64,000 nt of DNA from Bin55 sp965203735 (GCA_965203735.1 OZ241909.1:3410001-3474000), one strand, 5' to 3'; shown: positions 26,012 through 37,572, counted from the first letter of the stretch. The notes: generated by a model not told the origin, from the sequence alone. Numbers and translations are program-made.

Positions 26012-29000
26012 CTACTGTTGATGCATCATGTAGCGAACACTAAGTGAGAAGATTTGACCTCTTCCATTCCAGCGTGACGGATCGTAGGGCAGACCTGATC
26101 GAACTGTCAAGGGTGAAAATCTGTCAAATACATTCAGACCTGAGAGCTGAACCTCAAAGTTGTTATCGAATCGATACTTGAAGGTTGCATCCACTATGGT
26201 GAGGGATGCTACTTCCAGTGCCAGCCAAGAGGTAAAGTCGAACAGAGCGAAATCTGCACAACGACCGACTTGGTTGAGCTTCTGCTGGATCGAACAATAG
26301 TGTGCGAACTCATTCAAGTAGCCCGGTGTGTACCGAGCAATCATGCTTGCACTCATCTTGTTTCGGTCCCAAAACATTTGCAATGTCGTTCGATATCTAT
26401 CCGGTGAGATAGCAGTTCCTAGCGAGGAAAACACCAATCCGGGGAACGGTTCGTTGAAGTCCTCCAACTTTCGATGATAGTGCAATCGAGTCTCGAGTGT
26501 CCCAAGTCTTTGGGTTCCAAATCGATACAAGAAATGAGTGTCAACAGTTGTACTCTGTCGAACTTCGGCATTGAAGTAGTCGAAATTGAGAGCAATCAGG
26601 TCGCCCCTTTCATTGCGGACGGCAATCGCGTCGGATTGAAGCGACAACGGTTCGCGGAAATATGAGGCAGTGTGCTCAATCTGACCCTTAAACGACGTTG
26701 ACACATACGACACTTCCATCTCAAGCCCGCTGAGGAATTGCGGCCACCACTTCACCCGGAGCGAGTGGCTTTCGCCCACTGAAGCCTCGAGATCTGGATT
26801 TGCATACGAGTACCGATAAGGCACAATCTCATGAAAAGTTGGCCCGTCTGGATCATAGAGATCCAGAATGTCATACGTCTGCCATTCGAAGTCCTCATAG
26901 GTATCGAACAATTCCGAAATCAACGGTTGCTGAATGGTACGCGAATAGTTTGCGGTGATTCGCATGTCGGATCTCGGATAGTAAACAACACCGACATTAG
27001 GCACATCGTCGGCCTCTTTGTACTGTTCCATCGGAACATCCTCGGCCGCATCGAAGCCATAGTTGTAGCCTATTCCCTCGTTGTTCCAATCCGTTGTTTC
27101 GACATCCCAAACTTCTACTTCTGTTTCAAGTTCAAAGTCTACGTCAATACCACCACCAACAGCACCCCATGAAGAATCGATCGTCCTAATATTCTTCAAT
27201 GTCAGGTGAACTGATTGGCCCCACCATCCTGCGTGTTGTTCGGTCATGATTGGGATCCAAACTTCACCGAAGTAGCTTTCGTTGCGATAGGCGGGTTGCG
27301 ATGTCCCGTTCCAAACTGCGTTGTAGTCAAACTCGTAATTGAAGACACCGGTACTGATCGCGAAACGGTTTTCATACCTTCGAACTCTTCGGGTGTGCCC
27401 TATTACGTAACTAATCTCGTCACCACGAAACTCGAACAAAAAGCCCTTAATGTTGAATCCGTATTCGGTTGTTTGATTCAATCCAATGGTTTTCGATGTC
27501 TCGCCAAGGAAGTTGCCAAAGGAATTGGTTTGATGGGAACCGTTGCCAAAGAAGTTGAATGCTTCTTCAGGATCGGGGCTCGCCAACCTCCTATAGAACT
27601 CCTCAGTACCGTCTGCGTATCTTTCTTTTCGAAGCGAAACTGTAAAGTTGCGTCGATTTGTCTCAGTACGACTCTCTCGGATGTATGCTTCCAATGTTTG
27701 CTGGGATCTGAAATTCCATTCGAGTCCAACCGTGGCAGTATTGTTTTCCGTAACTATATCGGAGTAAGGCGTGGGTAGTAACCCAGTGTCCTGCTCCACA
27801 CCCGGTGCATACGATACGTGCATTGGTACATCAAACGGGTTGTAAGCATTTGATGCCGGCACTACTATGGATATGCGCGGCAGTGAATTCAGTCGTTTTG
27901 AATAGGACTTTGAGTAAAGTCCATCCACGAACACTTTGAAACCTTGAAAGATTTCGTGCTGGAGATTGATCGTGGAACCGTCCCTTCCAGTATGGGCTCC
28001 GTTTTCGCGCGGTATACGGTCATAGGGATTGATGTGTTCTGGCTGTGACCAAAATCCACCTACCGGTCCAGAATTGAAATCTGAGATTTCTGCTCCCAGT
28101 CCGTTGTGATCGGGTGGAAGTTGCCACGAAACCAATTTCTCCTCGTCGGTCGTAAATGTGCCGTCACAGTACCAATTGCTGGAGTATGGCCCCGGAAACA
28201 CATTGCTGCAGTTCCAGTGACGCACGATTCCTGGTTGTCCCACGCCGTAGTTACGATAATCGAACTCGGGACCCATCGTGTCCCGATAGTCTCGCGTGGT
28301 GTAGCCAGTCTTCGCATTAAGTATCGGTTCCTGTTCGTTCTGACTAAATGTAAGGGTTGCATTTCCCCTACCCCAAGTCAAGCCAAACGTCATGCCAGCG
28401 TTGAAGAGGTCACTACCAGTTCCGCTACGTTCATCTTTGACATCTAACGTCATTCCGCGATAGTTTTTCTTGGTGATGAAGTTCACAACACCCGAAATTG
28501 CGTCGGAGCCGTACACAGCAGAACCACCATCCAACTGAATCTCGACTCGCTCGATCGCTTCCATCGGGATGCCGAGAATGTTGACGATGTCGCGTTCGGA
28601 TCCACCGTAGCCAGCAACCCGTCGTCCATTCAGTAGCACCAAAGTATTACTCGAACCGAGTCCTTGAAGGTTGATTGACGCTAGGTCATAGGCACCGTAG
28701 ATGCCTCCAGAATCGCCAGCCAGATCGTCTCCAGTTCGAAACATGTTGGCAGTCTGTGGATTAGTTGAATTGAATTGCCATGGCACCGTTCGGAAGAAAT
28801 CGTCAAGCGTTGACGCTCCCGTTAGCGCAATATCTTCGGCGGTGTAGGAATGAACCAATGCCGTCGGGTCTGCAACCGGCAACCGCGTACCGGTGACCTC
28901 CAATGTTTCCATCGGACTGTCATCGGCTTCAGCTTCCTCAGCGACTTCCGAGGCATCGTCATCGGATGCTTCATCCGTAGCTACTTCCTCAGAGTCACTA

Positions 29001-29221
29001 TCTGCATCGCCATCTTCGGATTCGCTGTTCGCTTCATCTTCGCTCGCGATCTCTTCTGTTTCTTCAACTTCGCTTTGGTCCGTCGCAACCTCCGTTGACG
29101 TGTCCTCTTCCTGAGCGGACAAAGTTCCTACTGAAAAAACCAAACCGACAATTGCCAACACCGCGGGAATTCCGAAGTGAAGCAACTGTGGCCTTGTTGA
29201 TTGTGTTAATCGGTCTTGCAC
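26012..29221 (-). CDS. TonB-dependent outer-membrane receptor (copy 2) with long acidic extension
   Basis: The 1069-residue protein has a signal peptide (hydrophobic LAIVGLVFSVGTLSA, cleaved before QEE). An ~80-residue extension made almost only of Glu, Asp, Ser, Ala and Thr follows, then METLEVTGTRLP as TonB-box/plug start. Plug motifs include INLQGLGSSNTLVLLNGRR and DGGSAVYGSDAISGVVNFITKK. The rest fits a 22-strand barrel with many aromatic residues. A cysteine pair in NCSNVFPG and WYCDGT may form an extracellular disulfide. The start is GTG with GGGAGG eight bases upstream (29230-29235). A promoter and a 5' hairpin lie ~110 bp upstream. Related in plug type to copy 1 but not a recent duplicate. 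Ligand unknown. Confidence 0.9.
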   Translation of the reverse strand: MQDRLTQSTRPQLLHFGIPAVLAIVGLVFSVGTLSAQEEDTSTEVATDQSEVEETEEIASEDEANSESEDGDADSDSEEVATDEASDDDASEVAEEAEADDSPMETLEVTGTRLPVADPTALVHSYTAEDIALTGASTLDDFFRTVPWQFNSTNPQTANMFRTGDDLAGDSGGIYGAYDLASINLQGLGSSNTLVLLNGRRVAGYGGSERDIVNILGIPMEAIERVEIQLDGGSAVYGSDAISGVVNFITKKNYRGMTLDVKDERSGTGSDLFNAGMTFGLTWGRGNATLTFSQNEQEPILNAKTGYTTRDYRDTMGPEFDYRNYGVGQPGIVRHWNCSNVFPGPYSSNWYCDGTFTTDEEKLVSWQLPPDHNGLGAEISDFNSGPVGGFWSQPEHINPYDRIPRENGAHTGRDGSTINLQHEIFQGFKVFVDGLYSKSYSKRLNSLPRISIVVPASNAYNPFDVPMHVSYAPGVEQDTGLLPTPYSDIVTENNTATVGLEWNFRSQQTLEAYIRESRTETNRRNFTVSLRKERYADGTEEFYRRLASPDPEEAFNFFGNGSHQTNSFGNFLGETSKTIGLNQTTEYGFNIKGFLFEFRGDEISYVIGHTRRVRRYENRFAISTGVFNYEFDYNAVWNGTSQPAYRNESYFGEVWIPIMTEQHAGWWGQSVHLTLKNIRTIDSSWGAVGGGIDVDFELETEVEVWDVETTDWNNEGIGYNYGFDAAEDVPMEQYKEADDVPNVGVVYYPRSDMRITANYSRTIQQPLISELFDTYEDFEWQTYDILDLYDPDGPTFHEIVPYRYSYANPDLEASVGESHSLRVKWWPQFLSGLEMEVSYVSTSFKGQIEHTASYFREPLSLQSDAIAVRNERGDLIALNFDYFNAEVRQSTTVDTHFLYRFGTQRLGTLETRLHYHRKLEDFNEPFPGLVFSSLGTAISPDRYRTTLQMFWDRNKMSASMIARYTPGYLNEFAHYCSIQQKLNQVGRCADFALFDFTSWLALEVASLTIVDATFKYRFDNNFEVQLSGLNVFDRFSPLTVRSGLPYDPSRWNGRGQIFSLSVRYMMHQQ

Positions 29222-29299
29222 TGAATGTTCCTCCCTTAAAGTACTTAATCAGTATCCGCCATATAGCTCTGCAAACCCATTTCTGAATTCGACAGAGCA

Positions 29300-29329
29300 G
29301 TGCGTTTCAACTAAGTGTCAAAAACGCAC
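29300..29329 (-). promoter_or_regulatory. 5' stem-loop at the predicted mRNA start of receptor 2
   Basis: GTGCGTTT (29300-29307 on the plus strand) and AAACGCAC (29322-29329) can pair as eight base pairs with a 14-nt loop. The predicted transcription start is about 29329, so the hairpin would be at the extreme 5' end of the transcript, where such stems often protect mRNA from decay. Confidence 0.4.
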
Positions 29330-29335
29330 GCAATG

Positions 29336-29365
29336 ATTATAGGCACAAAATGGAAAAAATAGCAA
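29336..29365 (-). promoter_or_regulatory. Promoter of TonB receptor 2
   Basis: Minus strand TTGCTA (29360-29365) and a perfect TATAAT (29336-29341) with 18-bp spacing. The 5' untranslated region would be about 108 nt. Confidence 0.6.
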
Positions 29366-29499
29366 GAGAATTTGGAGAAAATTCGTGTAGAGACAGGCAG
29401 CTCTTGAAGGTACCTTTTTGGGCTGATTTGCTGAATGGTTTTGTCGGTGCGTCGCCCTTTTATTGCGACTGGGTGTTCTTGTAGCTGAGGTGTCGATTA

Positions 29500-30290
29500 C
29501 TTGAAGCTTCCTTTCAGATGTCAGCATTTCTCCACGTACTTTCACAGAATACTAATTCAGGGTGCAAACTTCTTGCCGTTCATCACTGATGCAAGATACA
29601 AGACTACAAACCAAAAAAATAACGAGGCGGTTTACTTCCGTAATCCCGCTGGGTATGACAGTTGCGTCTTCGAAGCAATCTCGCCGACGATGTCGAGGAC
29701 GTAGGTCAGGAGAATTACTTCAACAGAAGTACAAGTCACCAATCATGACCCAAGACTGAGCGGACCAAGCGCTCTGGCTTGGCTTGAATAGGCAACTAGC
29801 GGAATTCCTGAAGCGAGCTTAGGCTACCGAACAGGATTATGCCGTTGTGGCGTTCCCAAGTAAGTTGTTTGTTCTACTACTTATGACTGCGACCTTAATT
29901 TCGGCAATCTGAGGTCTTGAAAGGCAATGTTCCTTTAACCGGTTGTAATGAAATTCTGCTCAACGTTCCAAGAAACAGAGCCATGTTCTACTTCGTTCAG
30001 GCTTTGCTGATTGTTCCGGTCAATTCGAGCTATCCTCCAATCAAAAGTTCCCGCGCCTCGGGAACTCCTTTGCATTGTTGGCCTCGCCAATGCTTCCATG
30101 GGTTGCGACAACATAAGCTCTCGACAAATCGAACTCCTGCGGAGCGGACTCTTGGTTTTCCATTTCTACTGTTGTTCCAACTGAATCCTCGCCTTCCGAT
30201 TCGTGCAAAGCTTACACCGTCTCTACGGCCATGTACTCCCACAAAGTCTTGAGGGTCGCCGATCACTCTCGGATGCTACGCAACTACGTC
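29500..30290 (-). pseudogene. Decayed copy of a TlpA-type lipoprotein gene
   Basis: Translated on the minus strand, 30252-30215 reads KTLWEYMAVETV before a TAA, matching KTFTINGEYIAVEA near the start of the lipoprotein at 18875. The same frame then gives an acidic Ser/Glu stretch and EFDLSRAYVVATH, matching VDLSTAKITVTQ, followed by TGA stops. Further on, AEIKVAV (near 29920-29900) matches TEVKISV, and a weaker VIPSGITEV segment near 29655 matches the VVPDGEDV strand. Upstream, a shifted frame gives ILGLLDVVA, resembling the signal region. Several stops and at least one frameshift show it is broken. No trace of the WCGPC thioredoxin domain was found. The region 29860-30270 is well supported; the rest is tentative. 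Confidence 0.6.
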
Positions 30291-30387
30291 AAGAAGTCCC
30301 AAGATTCTTACTGTTTGTAGTCTTAATCACCTTACTCTTTTGTAGTAGGCAGACTCAACTTGAGCTATTGTTGCCCCCCAAAAAAAA

Positions 30388-30415
30388 ATCGGGCGAATGT
30401 TCACATTCGCCCGAT
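30388..30415 (-). terminator. Intrinsic terminator of TlpA copy 3
   Basis: ATCGGGCGAATG and CATTCGCCCGAT form a 12-bp perfect stem with a TTCA/TGAA loop. On the minus strand it is followed by nine T residues. It lies 75 bp after the lipoprotein stop. Confidence 0.9.
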
Positions 30416-30489
30416 CAATAACAGCCATTGCCGACCAACCTGCCCAGATCCAATTTCTGGGCGCTAGTCAGTAGTCGGTTTGTCTTGTG

Positions 30490-32460
30490 TTAGCCGCCCA
30501 TTTCGTCTGTGCCAGAATCGACGGTGTCGGAATCTGTCTCGGCTGCATCGGCTTCAACTTCGGGTATCTCACCGAAGCGTTGAACAAGTGCTTCCTCTAA
30601 CATGTCCGTACGAACGTTTTTCTTCAATACACATCCGTTCGGATCAACCAAGAAGGCTTTGGGGATGAATCCAACGCCATAGGAAACCGCAACCGGTCCT
30701 TCCCAGTCCTTGAGCTCGCCTACGTCGATCCAAGGCAATTCCTGCTCTATCGCAGCATTGTTCCAATCTTCGTAGTTGTCGTCAATGGATACGCCGATAA
30801 TCTCGAAGCCATGATCTTTATAGGCAGCGTACAACCTCTTCAGTTCTGGAAACGATGCGATGCATGGACCACACCAGGATGCCCAAAAGTCGATGAGTGT
30901 GACCTGCCGCTCGGCAAGAACGTCGTAGAGCACGACATCTTCGCCTTCAGCGTTGGCGAGTGTGAATTCCGGAACTTTCTGACCTTGAAGGAGCGTGCTG
31001 TCGTTTTGTTCTCTCTCGATCACAGCGACTAGTCTGTCGCGCGCCGGAGTAACTCGTTGTGCAACTATTTCAGGGTCAAGCAGTTCTGCCAGCTTGTCGT
31101 ATATCGGGAAAGCGTCTTCTCGATTTTCATCGTAGGATGGGATTGCGCCTAATTCCATGGTCAACAAGACGTTGATTGGATTGTCCCAGTCGTTCAGAAA
31201 GTTCTGCGTCGCCGATTCCCGAATTTGTGTCAATTCTCTGCGCAGCACTACGTACTCTGGATCGTCTTCACTCGGTTCGTCCGACGCGAACATTGCGGAC
31301 ATAGGACGATGAGTCTGATCGATAACAACATGCTCACAACCTTCCGCGGGTTCCATCCCTGCCACTTGAGGCGCACTGGGTTGCTCCTCGGTTTCTTCCA
31401 CAATTGCAGTATCTGTCTCGGTGTCAGTTTCGGTCTCAGTCTCTTGAACGGCTTCTGGTTCTGTTCCGGGAACTCCTTCGTTTGCTGCAGCTGCGGCGGC
31501 TTCCTGTTTGGCTGCCTCTCGCTTTGCTTCCTGTTCAGCCATGTAAGCAACGTATGACGCTTCGTAAGCATCAAACTTTGATTGATACTCATCAGATTGT
31601 TCCCAGCTCTCGATTAGCTCGGCGTGTTTTCCTACTCCTGAAGTAACGGAAAGAACATCCGTTGCATGCAATTTCACTTCGAAATTGGCATTTGGCTCTG
31701 CAATGATTTGTGCACTTGCGTACACATACTCAGAGTAATCTTGGGTATAAGGGGAGGAAAGATAGACCGACACAACCTGAGCACCGGCAGCATCCGCTTC
31801 AAGCAAGAACTTTCCGTCCTTCAGCATGACCGAACCGAGCGAAGCACTGACCATCTCTCCATCCTTGAGTACTCGCCCGAATGCCCCAAATTCGTACATG
31901 CTCACGTCTTTTTCCAGATCGCTCAAGTCTCCACTGATCGAGAATTTCTGCGATGGATCTTGACTCTGACGAGACTCACCCAACACATACAACGAATCCC
32001 GCGGATATTCATTCATGTCATCCACCAGCACCATGGAGATCTCCGCTCCGTTTGGTACAAGCAACGCAGTTGCAGTAAGTTCTTCCTCTCCAACGCTTGC
32101 TGTGACTGTCACTTCGGTGGCTTCCGTGATATCGCCTGTGATTACGAATTTGCCATCAACAAGGTCCGCTGACGCTAGTTCCACGGTTTCAGTCTCGCCA
32201 TTCGTGCCTTCTGTCTCATGTGTAACAGAGACAGTTGCTGTGGACCAGTCCACTGGCTCTTCAACTTCCTCCTCTACAGCGTCGGAAGCTTCGTCCGATT
32301 CATCGATTGCAACAGCATCGGCTTCTGTTTCTTCCGCAGGCGGAGGTTCGACAGCAATTAGTTCACCGTTGATGGTGAAGGTATACGATGGACTCGTACT
32401 GCATGCAGCCAAGAAAGCCGCAATGCTTAGCAAGCCCATGAATGTAAGTAGTTTCCTCAT
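30490..32460 (-). CDS. TlpA-family thioredoxin-fold lipoprotein (copy 3)
   Basis: This 656-residue protein is a clear paralogue of the one at 18875. It has a lipoprotein signal (AAFLAAC), the strand YTFTINGELIAVE, an acidic linker, two tandem beta modules (LVDGKFVITGDI and LKDGKFLLEAD; TALLVPNG), a helical section with an Ala/Glu/Gln-rich stretch and a Thr/Glu repeat, the shared GCEHVVIDQ segment, and a TlpA domain with DFWASWCGPC (Cys530, Cys533) and GFIPKAFLV. A further cysteine in PNGCVLKK is also shared. The tail ends TDEMGG exactly as in copy 1. GGAGG lies about ten bases before the ATG. It is a single-gene unit with its own terminator. Probably an anchored periplasmic thiol-redox protein. 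Confidence 0.85.
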   Translation of the reverse strand: MRKLLTFMGLLSIAAFLAACSTSPSYTFTINGELIAVEPPPAEETEADAVAIDESDEASDAVEEEVEEPVDWSTATVSVTHETEGTNGETETVELASADLVDGKFVITGDITEATEVTVTASVGEEELTATALLVPNGAEISMVLVDDMNEYPRDSLYVLGESRQSQDPSQKFSISGDLSDLEKDVSMYEFGAFGRVLKDGEMVSASLGSVMLKDGKFLLEADAAGAQVVSVYLSSPYTQDYSEYVYASAQIIAEPNANFEVKLHATDVLSVTSGVGKHAELIESWEQSDEYQSKFDAYEASYVAYMAEQEAKREAAKQEAAAAAANEGVPGTEPEAVQETETETDTETDTAIVEETEEQPSAPQVAGMEPAEGCEHVVIDQTHRPMSAMFASDEPSEDDPEYVVLRRELTQIRESATQNFLNDWDNPINVLLTMELGAIPSYDENREDAFPIYDKLAELLDPEIVAQRVTPARDRLVAVIEREQNDSTLLQGQKVPEFTLANAEGEDVVLYDVLAERQVTLIDFWASWCGPCIASFPELKRLYAAYKDHGFEIIGVSIDDNYEDWNNAAIEQELPWIDVGELKDWEGPVAVSYGVGFIPKAFLVDPNGCVLKKNVRTDMLEEALVQRFGEIPEVEADAAETDSDTVDSGTDEMGG

Positions 32461-32763
32461 TGAGTGGGTGCCTCCTTGAAAGTCACCGGAGTTAATAGTC
32501 GGAATCAGAGATCGTGCTCAAACAATGCAATTGAGCAACCTGTTAAAGTGCCAAAATCGAAGGACGCAAAACGTCCCGTTGCAATGAATGTCCAATCCGA
32601 CGGATTGCTATCTCTGGACAGTTGTTGTCCTCTTAGACTTCTTGGGAAGTCTGCTATGCGCTCTGATCCAATCGCTCCATTTTGCACATTTTTCTTTGAC
32701 TACGCCAGAAAAGACTGAATTTCCGCCACAATCTCACTCAGTTCAAATAGTCCAGACCTAGAA
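32461..32763. other. Divergent intergenic region between TlpA copy 3 and the FG-GAP-like gene
   Basis: Contains the copy-3 ribosome site (minus AAGGAGG at about 32473-32479) and an inverted repeat TGCTCAA...TTGAGCA (32515-32521 and 32531-32537, nine bases between) that could be an operator or leader hairpin. Promoters for both genes are expected here, but none could be assigned with confidence. Confidence 0.4.
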
Positions 32764-33933
32764 ATGTGCGCGATACACAAGCAATTGGTTCAAACTAAAC
32801 GCCAAGTAACCTCTTTCCTTCGAATATGGATCTGGATTGCTGTTGTCTCTATTTACTGTGTTCAAGGTGTTACAGAGGTAGTTGTGGACTTCAAGTCAGT
32901 CTCGCACAAGAATCACCTTGTGTTCGATGCTGAATTTGCAAATTTGGATGCAGAAGGCAACCATGAGCTGATATTGATCGAGAATGGCTACAACGGATCG
33001 CTGCACGTTGCTGTTTCGATCAGCCAGATTTCTAGGAGTTCACGCGAAGTCTTGTGGCGCGGGAAGCGATTGGCGGGTTTGAGCTACAAAATCCTTGTTG
33101 GCAATATCGACAGCGATGAACGTGACGAGGTGATTGTTCATCGAGCTGACAACAGACTTGATGACACAATTAGCCCCGATACGGCACGAGTGATCGAATT
33201 CGAAAATGGTCAATACCAAGAGAGGCTCTACACTTCTCTAGCAGGACAGTATGGAGCACTGATTGACATCGACAACGATGCAAAATCGGAATTGGTCTTG
33301 ATTGAGGATGCGATTCCTGATTTCGGCGCGGACGAAGCCCGTAGTCCATCACGCATCCGCATCTACTCCTTTGACGACCACCAGTTCAACCAACTTGCAG
33401 AACTCGACGTGGAAAACACGATTCAGTGCATTGCCACAGGCGACGTGGATGGAGACGGCCAGCAAGAGATTGTTGCTCAGGAGAAATCCAACGACGCGAA
33501 GATTCGTCACCAAATGAGCGTTTACAGCGTTGCTGCGGACGGAGAAATTTCGCATCTGTTTTCGAAGAACAGAGTCATAGCGTCCTTGAGGTTTTCCACT
33601 CGCGTGCGAGAGATGCGCGTCTTTACCGATGGTTTCTCGAATACATATGTGTCTGCATACAAGTATCGCGCGCCCAGATCCGTGAATGCAAGGTGGAGTG
33701 TGGACGACCAACCGCCGCGCGGCGACGACATGCTCTTGCGTGTCTACCACAACAATGGAATAGAAGACATCAGAGAGGTAGAAGCCGATTTCGAGCTCAG
33801 GACAGAAGCGGTTCGCCACAGACTTCCCACGGACGGCAAGCTCTATGGTTTGATCGAAAATCGGCAACCGAGACTAACCCTTTACGAGAGAGAGGATTTG
33901 GGTGAAGTAGTGAGGAACAACGATCGACGGTGA
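32764..33933 (+). CDS. Exported protein with FG-GAP/VCBS-like repeats
   Basis: The 389-residue protein has a positively charged N-terminus and one hydrophobic stretch (FLRIWIWIAVVSIYCVQGV), a signal peptide or anchor. The body has repeated D-x-D/N-x-D-x-x-x-E/D-I/V units: ANLDAEGNHELILI, GNIDSDERDEVIV, IDIDNDAKSELVLI and GDVDGDGQQEIVAQ. These are calcium-binding loops of FG-GAP (integrin-alpha-like) beta-propellers. Function unknown; such proteins are usually structural or binding modules in the periplasm or at the surface. It is divergent from TlpA copy 3. No terminator was seen after it before the rRNA terminator on the opposite strand. Confidence 0.7.
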   Translation: MCAIHKQLVQTKRQVTSFLRIWIWIAVVSIYCVQGVTEVVVDFKSVSHKNHLVFDAEFANLDAEGNHELILIENGYNGSLHVAVSISQISRSSREVLWRGKRLAGLSYKILVGNIDSDERDEVIVHRADNRLDDTISPDTARVIEFENGQYQERLYTSLAGQYGALIDIDNDAKSELVLIEDAIPDFGADEARSPSRIRIYSFDDHQFNQLAELDVENTIQCIATGDVDGDGQQEIVAQEKSNDAKIRHQMSVYSVAADGEISHLFSKNRVIASLRFSTRVREMRVFTDGFSNTYVSAYKYRAPRSVNARWSVDDQPPRGDDMLLRVYHNNGIEDIREVEADFELRTEAVRHRLPTDGKLYGLIENRQPRLTLYEREDLGEVVRNNDRR

Positions 33934-34040
33934 CGAGAAAGACTACTTGCTGGCAAGTGTCCGCATTCATCACAATATACGGACAATCGGACAAGAAATG
34001 ACAAACCCTACTATTTATATAGGACCATAAGTGCAAAAAA

Positions 34041-34068
34041 AGCCCCTTGCGAGGAATCGCAAGGGGCT
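34041..34068 (-). terminator. Intrinsic terminator of the rRNA operon
   Basis: AGCCCCTTGCGA and TCGCAAGGGGCT form a 12-bp stem around GGAA. On the minus strand it is followed by seven T residues. It is directly after the 5S gene. Confidence 0.92.
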
Positions 34069-34076
34069 GGACTAAA

Positions 34077-34195
34077 TGCCTGACAACGTCCTACTCTCAC
34101 ATGGGGAAACCCCACACTACCATCGGCGCTGAGCCGTTTCACTTCTGAGTTCGAAATGGATTCAGGTGGTACCAACTCGCTATGATCGTCAGGCA
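34077..34195 (-). rRNA. rrf: 5S ribosomal RNA
   Basis: The minus strand begins TGCCTGACGATC and ends with its complement GTTGTCAGGCA, the terminal stem of 5S. It contains the conserved CCGAACTCAGAAGTGAAAC-like segment (here TCGAACTCAGAAGTGAAACG) and GCCGATGGTAGTGTGGGG. Ends are placed by the terminal helix, accurate to one or two bases. Last RNA of the operon. Confidence 0.95.
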
Positions 34196-34308
34196 AACTC
34201 GTTTGGCGCACTTCCACGCCAATTTACCTGGAAATCAAGAATCAACCACTCAAGCGTCGTACATTGGTCGACCGCGCGTGATTCACGCAGTCGCTCGTCC
34301 GGTTATAT

Positions 34309-37244
<2,936 letters not shown>

Positions 37245-37393
37245 ATATAACCGGACGGTCGACAGAGTCGCCTCCGTTTATACGTTTTCGAACATTCGCC
37301 AATATACCAACCGATCCGTTCGCACGGATCGGACACGTCTCTCGTCGTTAGACGGGACGCGTTTTCGCTTGTATGCGGTGATTCTTGATTATT

Positions 37394-37410
37394 CCAAATT
37401 GCTAAAGAAC
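37394..37410 (-). promoter_or_regulatory. boxA antitermination site in the 16S-23S spacer
   Basis: Minus strand GTTCTTTAGCAATTTGG closely matches the spacer boxA of gammaproteobacterial rrn operons, which binds NusB/NusE. It lies between tRNA-Ala and 23S. Confidence 0.6.
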
Positions 37411-37469
37411 GTTGATCTTCGGTTCGATACGATCCTTCTCGTGGTGCCGAAATTTCGAGAAGAAGATTC

Positions 37470-37545
37470 TGGTGGAGCCGAGGAGGATCGAACTCCTGAC
37501 CTACTGCGTGCAAGGCAGTCGCTCTCCCAGCTGAGCTACGGCCCC
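37470..37545 (-). tRNA. tRNA-Ala (anticodon TGC)
   Basis: A 76-nt cloverleaf with encoded CCA. The minus strand starts GGGGCCGTAGCTCAGCTGGG, the anticodon loop is CTTGCAC, giving TGC, and the T arm has GTTCGATC. It sits in the rRNA spacer downstream of tRNA-Ile, the usual arrangement. Confidence 0.97.
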
Positions 37546-37572
37546 AAAATTTAAGCGCTGGCACCGGCGCCT

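Noticed and set aside
29917..30252. 111-codon plus-strand frame in the receptor 2 - TlpA copy 3 gap
   Set aside because: It is antisense to the decayed TlpA copy, whose minus-strand matches explain the sequence better.
31390..31500. Repeat-rich Thr/Glu codons (possible microsatellite) in TlpA copy 3
   Set aside because: It is a short acidic linker within a clear coding frame; no exact long repeat array.
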